Source: Aptenodytes patagonicus (taxonomy: Eukaryota > Chordata > Aves > Sphenisciformes > Spheniscidae). From it: a stretch of DNA of 64,000 nucleotides. Position 1 is the first letter of the stretch; each line of letters starts with the position of its first letter. Of the stretch, positions 11,136 to 25,000 are shown in pieces. Where the stretch lies: NCBI RefSeq assembly GCF_965638725.1, contig NC_134960.1, positions 6,946,501 through 7,010,500 of the forward strand, in the 5' to 3' direction. The position numbers and the translations under genes are program-made. The notes below the pieces were generated by a model. The model made no database searches, had not been told where the DNA came from, and saw only the letters and a program-made list of their open reading frames with translations.

Positions 11136-12793
11136 CTGCCAAGAGCAAAGCAGGATGAGCACAGCACTGCTGGCAGAGGAGGGGTCCCTCGGCCACCCCG
11201 GGCAGGGGAGTTCCCGAGCTCTCACCCGAGCCCCGGGCTCCCTTCTCCACCTCAGAAACCTCCCATCTCTTTCCAGTTTTCAGCCTTTCCCTCGTGGTGG
11301 GATGGTTAGTTCCCCCTCACGCTGGATCTGCAGAAGGAGCTATTTCTAAAGCATCTCCTGCTGGTAAACAGGGATTTTGCTGGAGGCTCCAGCAGTTGTG
11401 TCAACTCTTGCTCATCTCTGCTCGAAATGCCACTCCACCCGCTGCAGAGCCCTGCCTTTCTCCCTCCCTCTGCTCTACCGCTTGCCTTTTTTTCCCTTAG
11501 TTTTTGTTTCCCTCACTCCCAGTGAGATAAAACTTGCTAGCAAACAGATCCCCCTCCAACCCTCCCACATTTTCTGCTCCTTCCGATGAAATAAAACAAG
11601 CCCAAGGAAACCCCACAAAAAAAGGGTTTCTTGTATTTGACTTTTAAATATATATATTTTAAGGGAATATTTAAGAGGGCTTTTTAGTTAAAAATCCCTT
11701 TTACCAACATTTCTCAAGAAATTTTTTCCACAGAGCGTTTTCAGCCCTCCCTGGTGCAAACCGAGAGCCCAGAAGAGATGAGGCCAGAGCTCCCTAAGAG
11801 CAGTGGGGTCTGTCCCCCGTGTAATGGGGTGACAGGTAACCTTCCCCATCTTGCCTGCAGCGATGGGGGTGAGTATTTCTGAAAAGCAAAATGAAGAAGC
11901 TAACAAGGGGAAGAGTAAGGGGAAAGGCTTCCTCTGTGCCTGGACAAAGCTGGGGGGAAATGAGTTCAGTAGTCCTGAACTTGGTTGGGGATGGTCCCGC
12001 ATGGAGCTGAACTTCACAGCTCAGCCACGCTGCAATCCGGGGCTGAGCTCCTGCCCTGCCACTGCGCCACCTCCCCTCTCCCAGCGCAAGAGGCATTTTG
12101 AATCTGCTCCCAAGGCAGACCCCAAGGAGAAGCCCCTGTAATGCCGGCACAGTGCTCTGAGGAGCTGCTCGCCAGGCACGAGGACGGCTAGTGGCAATCT
12201 GGACTTGCTGACCTGGCCCCAGGCATTGTCTCTTCCTGAGCGGCTCTGCTGCCTCTTGGCCCTGGAGCGGCCTCCTGGACTGCTTGATGTTAAGGAGGAA
12301 ATGGTTTTTAAATGACGTGCGCTTGTCAGATGTTTTTATTATTCTCTTGCTTTGGCTCAACAAAAGTCTGATCTACCAGCAAATCCTTCCAGGTCTCCAG
12401 CTTATTCAGCAGCTTCCCTCTCCCCACTCCAGAAAACCCCTCTGTGACTCCTTCTCTCTTCTGCATTTGCCAGAGGGGATGAGAGCACTTACGGGGAAGA
12501 GCTGGGGGTGGGTAGGATGAAAGGACCGAGGTGAAATTCAGGCTGTAAATGAATGTGACCTCACTGCACCCACCCAGAGAGCACCAACCTGCAGGAGAGA
12601 GCAGGAGGATGGACAACCTAATCTCGCTGCCCCCCAAGGCACTGCCATGAAGAACAATTAGCTTTGTTTCCCAATTCTCCTTTAGAGAGGTGTGTGATTC
12701 ATCCATTATTCAATGTTCAAGGTTGTAAGGACAACTGGGATCCTCTCCTTTCACCCCTCCCCACCTGCATGCACAAGCCAGGCTGTATTTGCG

Positions 12794-12827
12794 CCCCCCC
12801 GCCCCCCCCCCCCCCCCCCCCCCCCCC
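12794..12827. repeat. Poly-C tract in PDGFRB intron 1
   Basis: Seven C, one G, then 26 consecutive C. The length is likely to vary between individuals and to be unreliable in sequencing. Confidence 0.95.
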
Positions 12828-15800
12828 GGCAAATAAGGTCTGCAAATAGCCAGCAGCTAAGGTCTTCCCAAGCTCATGCCCAGTTTTTAGCTGCCTGTCC
12901 AGCTTCATGGCTGTCACTGTTAGTCCTGTTGCAGGCGAGATCTTGGCTTCCTCTACCCACACAGACAGGTCCCTCACTCCACCAGTGATCTCTGCAGGAT
13001 CACTGATGGGGCAAACCACTGCTCTGCTGCAGCCGGGGAGCCGGACGCGGGTGCATGCTGGTGCTGGGCTGGCATGGCTGTTGCTTCGGCGAGCAGTGAG
13101 AGCCCTGCAGCCTCTGGCTGCCGCCTCTGGCTGCCTCCCCTGTGTTTGTAGCTGGTTTTAATAAAGCTGCTGGTTTTGCAGAAAAGCATTTCTCTTGGAG
13201 ATGCTTCCCAAGAAGAGTGGGAGGGTGGCAACGTCTCGCAGAGTGGTGACCTCTCCCTTGTTTGTCTGCTCTGGCCAGGGCGAGAGGCATGCTCAGAGAT
13301 GCTGAGCTGTGCATGTCCTGCAGGATGCACGCAGAGCCTGGCTAGCAGAAGGACAAACCTTTCTCTCCCTGTCACGAGGACCTGTGTGCTTGCACATGTG
13401 GGTGCACACAGGCATTTCACAAGGGATGCAAATGCACCCAGCTCACTGCCAGTCTTGAGAGCACTTGTTTCCCTCCTCAATCTCAGCTTTTGTTCTCAGC
13501 GAGAGCAATAAGATGCACCCTGTGAGTGCCAGACAAGGAGGAGCTGAGGTGGGTGCAGCCCCACTCAGTGATCCAAAAGCAGGTGCCCAGACATTATCCC
13601 ACCCAGGGACCCAGACACAGGCACCTACACGACGCTCAGCTGCCTTGGATTGTCTCCTCCCAGCCCTATGGGTGAGCAGGGTGCCACAGACCCCTCAGAC
13701 TCCTACATCCTTCCCACGGGCCAGGACCTGAGCATTTTCAAGCCACGGGACCGTTTGCCTCCACCCATCCTGGCACATGCCTGGAGGCCGGGGAGGTCCT
13801 GCAGCGATGCCGCGTCTAGCGCCCTTCACTCAGCCTTGCAGCTCCATGGCAGCCTCCCACCTTGCAGCCGCTGAGGTGAAGTCCCAGCTCTCCATCCCCG
13901 CGTTATACCCCTCACCATCCTCTCCTTCCTGCCAGCACAGGTACAGACCTTCCCTCTGCCCCTCTCTGGCACCGTGATGCCAGGGCAAGCCGTCCCCGGC
14001 CTGGCAGGGCAGGGAGCTTTTCTCTTGAACTGCACTGTTTATTATTCTAGAAGAGGAATTTGGCTGGGAGACAGGAGGTCAGCTGGCTCACAGGGAGGCC
14101 GGGCTGGCTGGGCGATGCAGCCCCGCGCCCCCACTCAGCCCCACACGCCTGTGGGGTGGCTGCACTCTCCCCGGGGGCTCGAGTCCCTGGGGCCACGCCA
14201 GGGCTCTGCTGAGCGCCGGGGGGGAGGACGGCTTCCCGCCAGCCGGCACGACACGTCTCTGCTCACCTCCACCCTGCCGCCCAGCGAGGCCGGGAGCTGG
14301 GCACCACGGGACCGGGAATGTCTGGGACGGTTTTGAGTCCAAACGAGAGACACATACAGGCCGCTGTCCCTGCCCGGTGACACAGCCACATTGTCTGTCC
14401 TTATCTTTCCTCTGTAATCACATCAGCCCGGCCGGCGCGCTGCTCGCGTGGCTGCAGGAATGCACCCGGCGGCCGCTCCTCCTCTGGATGCCGGGAGCGG
14501 AGAGCGGCGTTTGCAGGCGAGACAAGGGAGAGCTGAGCCAGCTCTGGGGCTGTCGGGTTTCCCAGCTCACTGCTGTGCTGGTGAAAGGAAAGCGTCCCAT
14601 AGCTGGCAGGGGCCAGGCACTGCTGAAAGCCTGTTCACACATCTCCGGCCTCGTGTTTTTGCAGTGTGTTGCATGGGGCGATGGGATAAATCGGGGCCCC
14701 CCAACATCCCTGAGCAGCAGCAGCGTTGTGCACAGGGCACCCCAGGTTCTGATGGCTCGCGGAACCACACTCTCACAGACAGGACACAGGCAAGAGGGCC
14801 AAAGCAGAGAGGTCAAACAGCACGGCCAAGGCCACGCAGCAGGACCATGGGTGTGCCAGGACCGAGATTCAAGTCTCATGATTCCCCGTCTCATGACTTC
14901 ACAGCTTCTCCAGAGCAGCCCACTCCCGTTTCTCCTGCATTTGAAATCAGATGACAGCTGAGCTTTCTCCTCTGCCTCCTCTCCCACTCCCCCGCTCGCT
15001 GCTGTGAGCGGTGGCCGGGGGCTGATGCCTCTCTGGTTGATGAACTTGGACAGGAATTTCTGCAGCAGGAGCAAGGCTACGCCCAGGGTTTTGGATACAA
15101 GGAAGAGCCGTATCCAGCCTCTGCTGGGGATGGTCCCACCTTTATTTAGGGAGGACCATTCCTTCAGCCATCTCTGCCACTCCTCCCACCTCGCAGTGCC
15201 TTGCTAAGGAGCTCAAGCATCACCAAACCTTATTGATTTATTACCATCCCCCAACTCCAGACCTATCTCTTGTTTAAGGATGCTAGTAAGCCAAAGATGC
15301 CTTTGCTAATGCCCAAAATATGCTGTGTGGGCTCAGTCTTGACTATTCTTGGGTAACAAGGCAAGAATTTCCTTTGACTTTGCTCAGCATGCCCTGCCAC
15401 ACCTCTGAGCCCCCTTCCCTCTGAGCTTGCTCCCAGCATGTGTACGGTGCAGTGCTCCTGGCAGAGCATCCCAGCACACATGGCAGCCACTGCTGGCACG
15501 AGCATCGCATGGCACTGCCCACCCCCAAGCACGGATCACGTGGGACGGGACCATTTCCAGCCCTGCAAATGCCTTAAACTATGGGAGATCTACACAGATA
15601 GGCATCCACGCCAAGGAGGCCCTCCCAGTCCACTGCCCTCCTCCCGAGTGTGCCTAGACCACCTTTCTCGCCTCTCCTCCACAACCGCTAATGCCCTGCA
15701 GAGAACCAGTAAGGGGGTCCTGCAAGCACCCCCAGAGCTGTAGGAGCTGTGGGAGCTGGGAACCAGCCTGCAAAACTGGTGCACAGGGAAGGGGATGGCT

Positions 15801-18280
15801 CGGCGTGCCAGGGATGGGGAGAGCAGCCACGACTGCCCTGACAGCCACTTTGGAAGGAGCTCTGGTCCCTACAGACCATCGATCAACAGCAAGGGGATGT
15901 GCTGTCTGCTGGAAAACAGGGTACACAGCTGCCTCTCAGCAAATCCCATTTACATTTCCAGGGGCAATTCCTGCATCCATTGCCCCACGTCGCCTTTCTC
16001 CCCTGGCTGTGCTCCCCTTGCCTGAGCCTCCCTGCTCCTGCGACGCTGGGCAGAGGTGCTGGCTGCCATCCCAGCCCGCGAGGGCATCTCGGCTGACGGC
16101 AGCACGACCGTGGCAAAGGAAAGAGCGGAGAAGCGAAGCCAGGCCTCTCACACAGCCGCCAGTCCTTTCTCTTCCTCTGGCTTTCTATTTCTAGCCCCTT
16201 GTCTTGCTGGGGCTGCGCTTCCAGGCGCTCCTGCGATGCTCGCCGGCCCCGCCGTCCTGCCAAGCAGGCCAAGGACATCTGGTGCAAATTAGCGGGAAGT
16301 AAAATATACTTTATTTCTTCTTTGTCTAAGTGCATCTGAGTCATTAAGTGAGATCATGGGTGCCCGTATGCAATAAAAAAAACCCTGTATGGATCCCATG
16401 ATCAATGCTGCTTGCAGCCAGGGAGCGAGGGCTTCTCCTGGCCGGGGGAGCACCGTCCCCTGCTTTTGAAGGCAAAAAGCTCCCCAAGCAAAGGCTGGTA
16501 ACCCCTGAAACCCAAGCCTTGCTTGTCCAGCAGCAAAACTCTTTGGCTTGTCCTGTTTTCCTCTGCCACCCTCCCCCCAGCCTCTGCGACTGCTTCTTTC
16601 CCACCCTTTAATCTAAATAAAGCTGAGCGGGTTTTTTTTTTTTCCTTGGCTGGAACCGTCCGGAGTTGCAACATCTTTCCTCTGGGGTCCCTCGGCTCCC
16701 ATGACACCGCGTTTACTCACAGGCCAGATTATCATCACAGAGCCCTTTTTCTTTTTCCCAGCACATGGCTAGAATTACGCAGAGCACACACATGGGGAGC
16801 CTGTCGTCCCAAGGCCCATAAACAGCTGCTGATAAAATGCAGAGGTAGGAAATCTGAAACCAGGCTGAGGAGCAGAGGGGCTGGGGAGTCCCCGGGGTCC
16901 CACAGGCCATCCCTGCCCAAGGGATGAACTCCTGGGGGAAAAACCCCCCTTGTGCGGCCACCTGCCAGCGCCAAGGGGGTTCTCAGGCTTTACCCAGGCG
17001 CTGGTGAGACCAAGGGATGCTGAGGGCCCTGGGTGCCTACTTGCAACATGCCTGGGTTTGGGGTTTTCTTTTAGTCATGCAGAGGTGGGGTTTTGCAAGC
17101 TCTCACAGGCAGCGTCGCAAATGCCCGAACCCTCTGAGCAGTTTTGTCAGAGCTCCTTGGTCTGTGAATACGTGATTAAAGCCACAACAACAAGCTCTCC
17201 AGGAGATGGTCAAAGCACGGGCAGATGCCACCTTTGGGGCAGTATGAGCTCAGTGAAACTGTGCCCATACGCAGGCACAGCTCTCCTGCCTGCCTCTGCT
17301 GCAGAGAGCAGGGCTGGTGCGACTGGAACCAACCCTGCCCAGAACCCCAGACCCTGGTCCCCAGCTTCGGTGGTGCCTGGAGAAGGGGGTTGCATGGTCA
17401 TGAGGACGCTGGTCCTGCAGCAGACAGCAGGACACAAGCTAGCACAGCCAGCCTCCTCCGAGCCAGCCACGGGCTATCACGGGCTTTGACAGCATCTGTC
17501 AGAAAGCCGAAAATGAAGACTGTGACCCCAAAGCAGGGAGGGAGGCTGCTGGGGAGGATGACAAGTCCACGTTGAGCCTCGGCAGTGTGATTCAGCGGCC
17601 CTGGGGTCAGACATGTGAGGAATGGGGTGGGGTGGCGAGCCCCACGCAGCCCCGTTTCGGCTGCGGCCATCCTCCCTCTCTGAGCATGCAGGGACCGCGA
17701 CGTCCATGCACGCGATCCAGCAAACCTCCAGCCATGGTCTCTCCACAACGCATCACTGTGAGGAGCTGGCACGCGGGACGTGGGACCACGGCGAGCCCTG
17801 CTCTCTCACCCCTAATCCCCCCCCACTTTCCTCCCTCCATTTTAAGCCCATGGGAGACAGAGGAAACGAGTGACCTATTTAGTGCAAGTTCAAAATAAAA
17901 CGAAACATCTGTTTGGAGAGGTGCCAGCATTATAAATAATCCCCCAGCCCCGAGTGTTGGTGTTCATGGCCCTTTCGGCTGCGCATGCTCCCCCGCTTCC
18001 GCTTTCGGAGGAAAGGCCGGGCCCTGGGGCCGGCGGGGCTGCTCCCCGGAGCCTGCAAGCTTGGCTGGGGCTGTGGGAAAACCCTGGGTGAGGACCAGGA
18101 CTCACCTGGGGCCGGGAAAGGAGGTATGGGGGCATTGGGAGGAACGGCTGCCACGTGCCGGCCAAGGCCGATGTGGTGCCTGGCTGTCCCTTGCTGCATA
18201 CTCCACCCCTCGCCCTGGCCAAATCCTGCCCACCTTAGTCTCCCTAGGGCAGCCGGTGGGTGCCAGGGCCATGGTGATGC

Positions 18281-18334
18281 TGGGGCTGGCCCGTGGTGGT
18301 GCTGGGACTGGCCCGTGGTGGTGCTGGGGGCTGG
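18281..18334. repeat. 22-bp tandem duplication
   Basis: Two copies of a 22-bp unit containing TGGCCCGTGGTGGTGC (18281-18302 and 18303-18324), differing by one base, are followed by a 10-bp partial third copy. Confidence 0.85.
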
Positions 18335-21300
18335 CCAGCGTTTTGGAGCACAGCCCTGAAGTCTGGCATTGTGGACGACTGGGGATGCTCACACCGGGTG
18401 TGTGAGCATGTGAGCAATGCGAGTTATGAACGTGGCTGCAGAGCACCCAAACCACGGGCCAGGACCTACACAGCTCCCTGCATCACCTCACTGCTGGCCC
18501 CAGGAAGAGGCAGCTCCAAGTGAGTAGCAAAGCCTCGGGGCTGGCCGGTAGCAGCTTCTCTCTGGCCCCTCTATCCCCAAACTGGAATATTTGGGGGTCC
18601 CAGCTCCCAAGCATGTGGGGCTGGATGGGGCTGGCCTCTCCGAGCAGAGCTCATCTGCTCACTTGATGCTTTTCCCCACCACTGGCAGAGTGGAGAGGGG
18701 AAGCAGGAGATGTGGTAGCAAGGGCTGGGCACCATCCCGGCTACTCATCCCATGCCCTGCCACCCCCAGGGCTTTCCTCACTCTCGTGCCGCTGCTGCCA
18801 GAAAGCCGTGTCTGCCTTCCCGCAGCGATTCAAGGGGAGCACTTTGCTAAGGTATACGCGAGGGGGAAAACAGTCCCCAGCACGTCGGTGTCTCCATCGC
18901 CTACTCACGATCTCTGTTTGAGGGTGGCTGCTATGGTGGGGCCAGGGCTGGGGCCAAAGGTCCCGGCTGGCTCTAATTAACCACTAATCATCAGCTGCGA
19001 GGGGAGGGCGATGGAGGCAAGAGAAGAAATAGAGCCATCTTCCTCTCCTCTTCCCCCTAGTAAGATGCAGGGGCTTTGTGAAGCCCTGGGAGCAGCCGGA
19101 GTGTTGTGGGCTCTCCAGCTCCATGTCCCAGCATGGGACATGGGCAGCCTGATTCTCTGAAAATTTCTGTGAGACATGGATCTGCTGGGGAGGAGGAGAT
19201 AATCTGCGTGGATGCATCGGCTCTTCTCTTCTCGGCTGCCTGTGAGGGACCCGAGCTTAATCGCTTTGTTCTGGGGTTTTAGGCTCTCGTGGCTGGGATT
19301 AGGCACTCACCAGCTCTGTGGTCAGGGCACCCTTCACCCATCTGTGGGACGTGAGAGGAGCCTGGCACCGTGGCCAGGGTGGGAGAGGATGGGGCCAGCC
19401 AGCGCTGGGGTGTGAAGGGCAGAGGCTGCTCTCAGAGGGGGGTTGTGTTTGATTTGGCCCTGCTACTTCTGGGTCCCTGAGAGGGAGAAAATGCAGCTGC
19501 TGGTGCAGCTCTTGGTGCCAGGGGCTGATCCTGCCCCCTCCTCTATGAGCCCACCCATGGGACAGGAAAACCGGGGTGGTGGCACCCAGTCCCAGGACTG
19601 CAGAGACAGCCGAACCGCAGTGCTGGGGGCAGCCACCCTCACCCTGTGCCTCCCCCCCTGCCCGCTGGCAAGCTGGGGTCAGACTCCCAGCAGGCAATTG
19701 CACGTGATGAGGGGCTGGCCCCCACCTCCTTATAACAAGAGAACCTGGGGGCAGTGATGGAGCTTTTTGAGGTTGGGGGGCACAGAAAGCCAAGCACATC
19801 CCCTGTGCAACTGCAGGTTGCACAAGGGATGCCTCTCTCTTGGATAACCTCTTCCTACGTGCTCTGGGCAGGCGGCACGAGCCGTGCTTGCCATCCTGCA
19901 CACAGGGTCCTTTATAACCTCCAGCGGTTCCTCTGCCCTCAGTCATGGATCAAAAATCAGTTCTCTGCAAACAGCCCCTGCCCCCAAAACCCCACGGATC
20001 CTCTGGAGGAGAAGCCGAGGCAGGGCTCAGTGCCGGGGCTGGCAGCTGCCAGCACCCCCTGCCTTTCCCTGAGCACAGCTTTAAAATGGGCACCAAGTCC
20101 TGCTCCCCGCACCAGGAGTTTGCCTCCCTGAATCAGACCATATTCTCCCAAACAGCTCCCAGTCTGGAGAGGGAAACTTGGCAGCTGCCTGTGGGGAGAG
20201 AGGAGGGGACCCTTCTCGCGATGCCGGCAGTGCTCAGCCCCGAGGAAAGCAGGGTTTCTGTTCTGCAACCATTTGCTCAGCAAAGGCTGAAACCGAGGTG
20301 ACTTACAGTTTGCGAGCGGAGAATGCGCTTTCAGAGAGCAGGGCTCGAAATGGTGTATTTTCTGCTGGCCCCAGTTCAGACAAACCCACAAGCAAACATA
20401 TTTTTTTGTATAAATAAGACAGTGTGTCTCGCCAGTTAAAGCAATTCAAACATGAATGTAGCAATTTAATTGGTGCCAATTACTGTGTCTTGGTAGCATT
20501 AAGATTTCAGTCACAGACTCTTTTGCATGGTAGACGGGCCAGAAGGGGGAAGGCGGAGGGACCGGCAGGATGGGGCCTCGCACCGAGGGGTACGCTTGCC
20601 TGTCGCCTGCCCGTCTCCTGCCTGCTTTGGGAGCCTCGTCCCCCTGAGCAGCCCTGGTGCTGCCCGTGGGTCGTGCTGAGAAGGTACCTCCTACTCCATC
20701 TGTCTCCTGGTTTGCAGCCTGGGGTTTGACAGCCAGCGCAGTGCCCTGGTTACATCCCTGCACTCTCCAATCCTTCCCTGCTCCTGGACCCCACAGCCTG
20801 CTGTGAGCCCCATCACACACCGGCTCTTGCTGAGCCTGGGGAACAGCATAGGATGGGTGTAGTGGAGACTTGGACAGATAAGCAGGTGCCCCTGCAGGCA
20901 TGCCTCGGAGAGGACGAATCCATCCATGGGTGCAGGACATACACCACTCGCACTACACCAACATGGCTTTCCTGACAGCAGTCTTTCTGTGGGAGCTTTT
21001 GTGAGCTCCCTGCATGGGCTCTCCACACTGTGGTCCTCTGGCTCTGTGAGTCAGTGGTTGCAGAAGGGTACAAACACAGACCAGGGCATGCCACAGCCTG
21101 TCCCCCAGGTGTGCGCCCAGGGACGATGGAAAAGCGGGGTGAGAGGGGCAGCGCATCACTGTACGTCTCCTGCTACCAGGCTGGGTGGGTGATGGACCTG
21201 TGGGACCCCCTTGCTCAGCACATGACCCATCCCAGCACCCCTCTGTGCATCCCTGGCACGTGTCCCTGTCCCTGTCCTGGCCGGGTCTGCTCCGTGTCCC

Positions 21301-22639
21301 CCATGGTGCCAGGAGAGCGCTGCACTTCCAGGAGGAGGCTTCCTGGCGGGAGCAGAGAAGAGCAGAGGTGTGCTTGGCTTGGGGAACCTAATTAGGCAAC
21401 TGGGGAGAGGAGGAGGGGAAACAGCCACCCCTAAACCAAGCCTCGTTATGTCCAATTTGCCTGGCGGAGCGGAAGGAGCCTCCTGGAGCTGCTCCAGCCT
21501 CTCAGGAAACAATACCCGGTCTATACCCTCCCCTCACAGCTCTTCTCCAGGGGATTTCTTTCTCTTGGTTAAAGTACAAACAAACAAACTCCACGAAGTG
21601 TTCGGCCCGGATCCTCCCTGGCAGCGATAGGATGCATCCAGCCAGCCCCAAGCCCGCGCAGTCCCCAGCTCCCTCCAGCTCTGGGCCAAAGGCAGCCCCC
21701 GCTGCCAGCACCAGCAGCTGTGCTCCCACGGGATTCGGCCACCACACAGCTCCTCCGCTCCCTGCCCTTTGCTGCTGCATGCCGGGAAGACGCTTTGCAG
21801 GAGCCTGACCCTAGGAACACCACTGCAATGCCATCCCGCTTCAGCATGGCATCTGACACCAGGGCCAGAGGGACCTCGGTGACCGCCTGGTCCCAGGGTG
21901 AAGCTGGGCGCAGAAGTGCCTGCCTGGACCCTCTGGCAGTGGCTGGTCACACCTGTCCGTCATTCGGGTGATGCTGTGGCCAGCCAACATGGTCTCTTCT
22001 TGCAAGGCATTGTTCTCAAAGCTAGAGAGCATTTCTTAACCTCAGCTTTCCTCTGGTGCTCACTAAGACAATTTCATTTTGCCCTAGTCCTGGAGAAGGG
22101 CTCAGTGCTCTCCTCTTCCTAACAGTGTTGTTTCTGAACACTTCGGAAATCCTGTCACAGACCCATCAAAAATGAGGCTGAAAGAGATCATTGGGTCATT
22201 GCTCTGCTGCAGTGCCCACATCTCCCCAGCCAGAGGTGTGCCCGACATGTCCTTTGAAACCTGTGGGGCTGAAGGCGCCCAACCCCATGTCTTTAAACCT
22301 ACAGACATTTCCCCTAAAAGCTAACTTTTTTCTTTGCAGTGACCTTTCCCGTGCATGAAGACTGTGTGCTACCTCCTCACAACACCCAGTGACCAACGAG
22401 CCCCATCAGCGCCTCTCCCAGTCCTCTGCAGCCTCTTCTGGGCTTCTGATCACCCTCCCTGCTCTCCCTGAGCCTTTCCACTCCGTGTGCATCCCTGCTG
22501 AAGCGCTTGGCATCACTTGCTGGGGAGGACCCACTCCCTCCACCCTGCCTGTTCGCGCTGCCTCCAGCCGTGCGCCTTTCAGCACATCCCATGGGAAGAG
22601 CTGTAGGTTTCCCTGCACCACGCTGCAATCTGGTTTGTG

Positions 22640-22990
22640 TCCGCTATAGCCCCCAGATCCTTTCCCACCGTACAAGCTGCCTGGGCTGTTAGCTCCCAAG
22701 ATCGCGAACAGCCATTTAATATTTCCTTCCTAATGGCAACATGTTGTCACAGCTTGCTATTGCCTGGTTGATACCAGACTCCTCCCAGAGCCCTTGGGAT
22801 CCTCCTGCACTCCGATCTGCCCGCACACGGGCTGCCCACCCAGCTTGGTGCCAGCCCAGAGTTTAGTACGTGCGCTCATCCATCGCCCAGGCGGTTAATG
22901 TAGAGATTGCAGAGGACCAAGCCCAGGCCAGAGCCCTGCGGGACCCCACTAGAAATGCCCAGGACTTTGGACAACAAGCCATGGCTAACT
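22640..22990 (-). mobile_element. Degraded CR1 non-LTR retrotransposon fragment
   Basis: On the minus strand, 22,880-22,955 reads as a decayed reverse transcriptase core with GVPQGS and a LCNLYINRLGDG stretch like the family's LFNIFIND motif, followed by a stop. The flanking DNA to 22,640 matches the layout of the same CR1 segment as I know it from bird genomes. The boundaries are approximate. Confidence 0.65.
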
Positions 22991-24801
22991 TCTCCCTGAC
23001 TGCAGCATTACAGCTGGCCGTGCTTGTGTTCAGGCTGTGCTCCCCGTTCAGACCGCAGGCACCCTGAACCCCTAGCCCTGTGCAGGGATGCGGGAGATGA
23101 GCCAAGGGCAGGTAATCGGGTGGCTGCGGTCCCTCCGCCTGCTCCTTCAGCGAGGACCCTCCATGTTGTTGAGCTGGAGGAAGGGACAGCTGGTTTTAGG
23201 GAGAGAGAAAAGCCCTTTGCGTCCTGCAAATGGGTCGCTGTGACTTGATGCTTGTCCAAAACACTGACCCCTCTTGATGCACCGACTGACTCGAGGGGTG
23301 TTTCCTAGACACAGGGACACTGCCTGGGATTGGTGACTGCCACCGGCGCCACAGCACACCCGAGCCTGGGTGACATCAATGTCAAGGAGTGACTTCAAGC
23401 CTCATGTCAGACTGTGCCCAGGGCTGGCTGCCAACTGGGATGGCTACCTGGCGGCTCCCCCTCAGAGCCAGCCCAGCACGTGCCCCCTGCCAGGCAGAGC
23501 GGCATCTTTGCCACTGGCTCTGGCTGCCTGAACGAAATGTGCCCCTTTCCCGAGAGCACGGGGTACACAGGCACCTTGTCCTGCAGGGTGTTGAGGGGGA
23601 AATGACCCTTCAACCAGCCCCTCAGTGGTCCCTGGGGGGCACTGGCACTCAACACTGCTGATCCTTGTCATCGATGGGAGACCCTCTGAAAAGATTTGGG
23701 ACTGCCAAGCCCCTGCAAACAGGGTTTGCACGACAAACCAACTGCTATTCACCCACTGCTTTAGCAGAAGCCCCAGGTGCTCTGGGGCAAGGATTGAGCA
23801 GCACAACATCCCTTTCCACCATAAGTCCTGCTTTCAAAGTCTCCCTGTTGGCAGGTGAGTGCAGCAGCTGGATGCTCTGAGCCCACAGTGGTCCCAGTGT
23901 GAGCACCAAAGCCCCGCAGGTCATGCAAGCCCCTGTCCCCGGGCTGTTGGGGCTGCCTGAGTCAGCACAGCTTCACTCCAGACCAGCTCCAGCCTGTTGG
24001 AGGCCCTCAGCTCCTGGGCTCTTGGGACAGCAGAGCGGTTGCCCACATCCATGCCTAGAAGGGTTTTACCAGGCTCTACCCCCTCCAGTACCCAGCACGC
24101 CAGGGTGCAGGCCCTGAGCAGGGCTTGCAGATGTCCTTCTCCACCTTGGCCTGGCCCACAGGAACAGGAGTCCCGCCAAGGGCACAGACCGAAGCGGTGT
24201 GGTCCTAGGAGCACCCTGCATTTAGGGATGACCATGGATGTGTTCGTTCGGCCTAACACTGTGGCGATGCTGCTCTGCAGTGGGACACACTCACGCCTCT
24301 AAAAGATGTCTCGCTGGGGACGATGAGCAGCCCCTTCCCCACACACACCCCAGCCCTCCCACAGTCACTGGGCTGGGAGAGCCAGGGTAACCCCCTGATC
24401 CAGAGAGGGACCGAGAGCTCCCCAGGGAGAAGCAGAGATCCCCTGGGTCCCGCTCCCGCTGCAGCGGGGTCCCCCCTCCTGCCCTACAGCCACAGCGTCC
24501 CCTTGGCTCCCCGCAGTCGTCCCAGCTCAGGACCTGGCGAGAGCTGACAGGACGGCTTTTCCTGCAGGGTGCCGCAGAGCTCGGCCGCTCTCCACCAAAC
24601 ACCACCTCCCCAGGGCTTGGCAGGGCGTTTTGGGGTGCCAGCCCCTTGCAGGGGAGCAAAGCCCCTTCCACAGCAACCGGGCTGGCTCAGGAAGAGGGTC
24701 CTTGGGGTCCGTACCACCTCCAGCGTGAGGTTTCCTGGCCGGAGAGCCGGAGCAGAGTGGGAGGGCAAGCCGGCACCCGGGTGGGCAACGCGAGGACTTA
24801 C

Positions 24802-25000
24802 CTTGGGCAGGGTCCCACTGGGCAAGCGCTTGTGCCGCACGTCCCACGGGCGCTGGCCGCCCCGAAATTCCTTCCTCTCCTCCTCCGCACTCTTTATCTG
24901 CTGCCTGCCGAGGCTCTCCCTGCCCTCCCAGCCTTCCCCAGCTGGCAAGGCTTTTCCACTTAAAGGAGAAAGAAAGGGAAGGCAAGAAATGAAGTGGAGG
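24802..25000 (-). other. PDGFRB: Candidate PDGFRB non-coding exon 1 and promoter-proximal DNA
   Basis: A near-perfect minus-strand donor, CCCAAG then GTAAGT, lies at 24802/24801. Exon 2 begins with an acceptor inside the 5' UTR, so an upstream non-coding exon is required. The DNA on the minus strand before this donor is GC-rich with short AG-rich stretches, as expected of a leader exon, and it borders a CpG-containing region. The transcription start cannot be placed, so the right boundary is nominal. Other donors in the 14 kb upstream of exon 2 are possible. Confidence 0.4.

Larger units (their letters stand above)
11136..24801 (-). other. Probable PDGFRB intron 1 (about 13.7 kb)
   Basis: If the leader exon near 24,802 is correct, this is one long intron. 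It contains a 26-base cytosine run near 12,800, a 22-bp tandem duplication at 18,281-18,324, a CR1 relic around 22,640-22,990 and AT-rich patches near 11,580-11,720, 16,260-16,390 and 20,300-20,530. No frame on either strand looks like a known protein. Confidence 0.45.
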
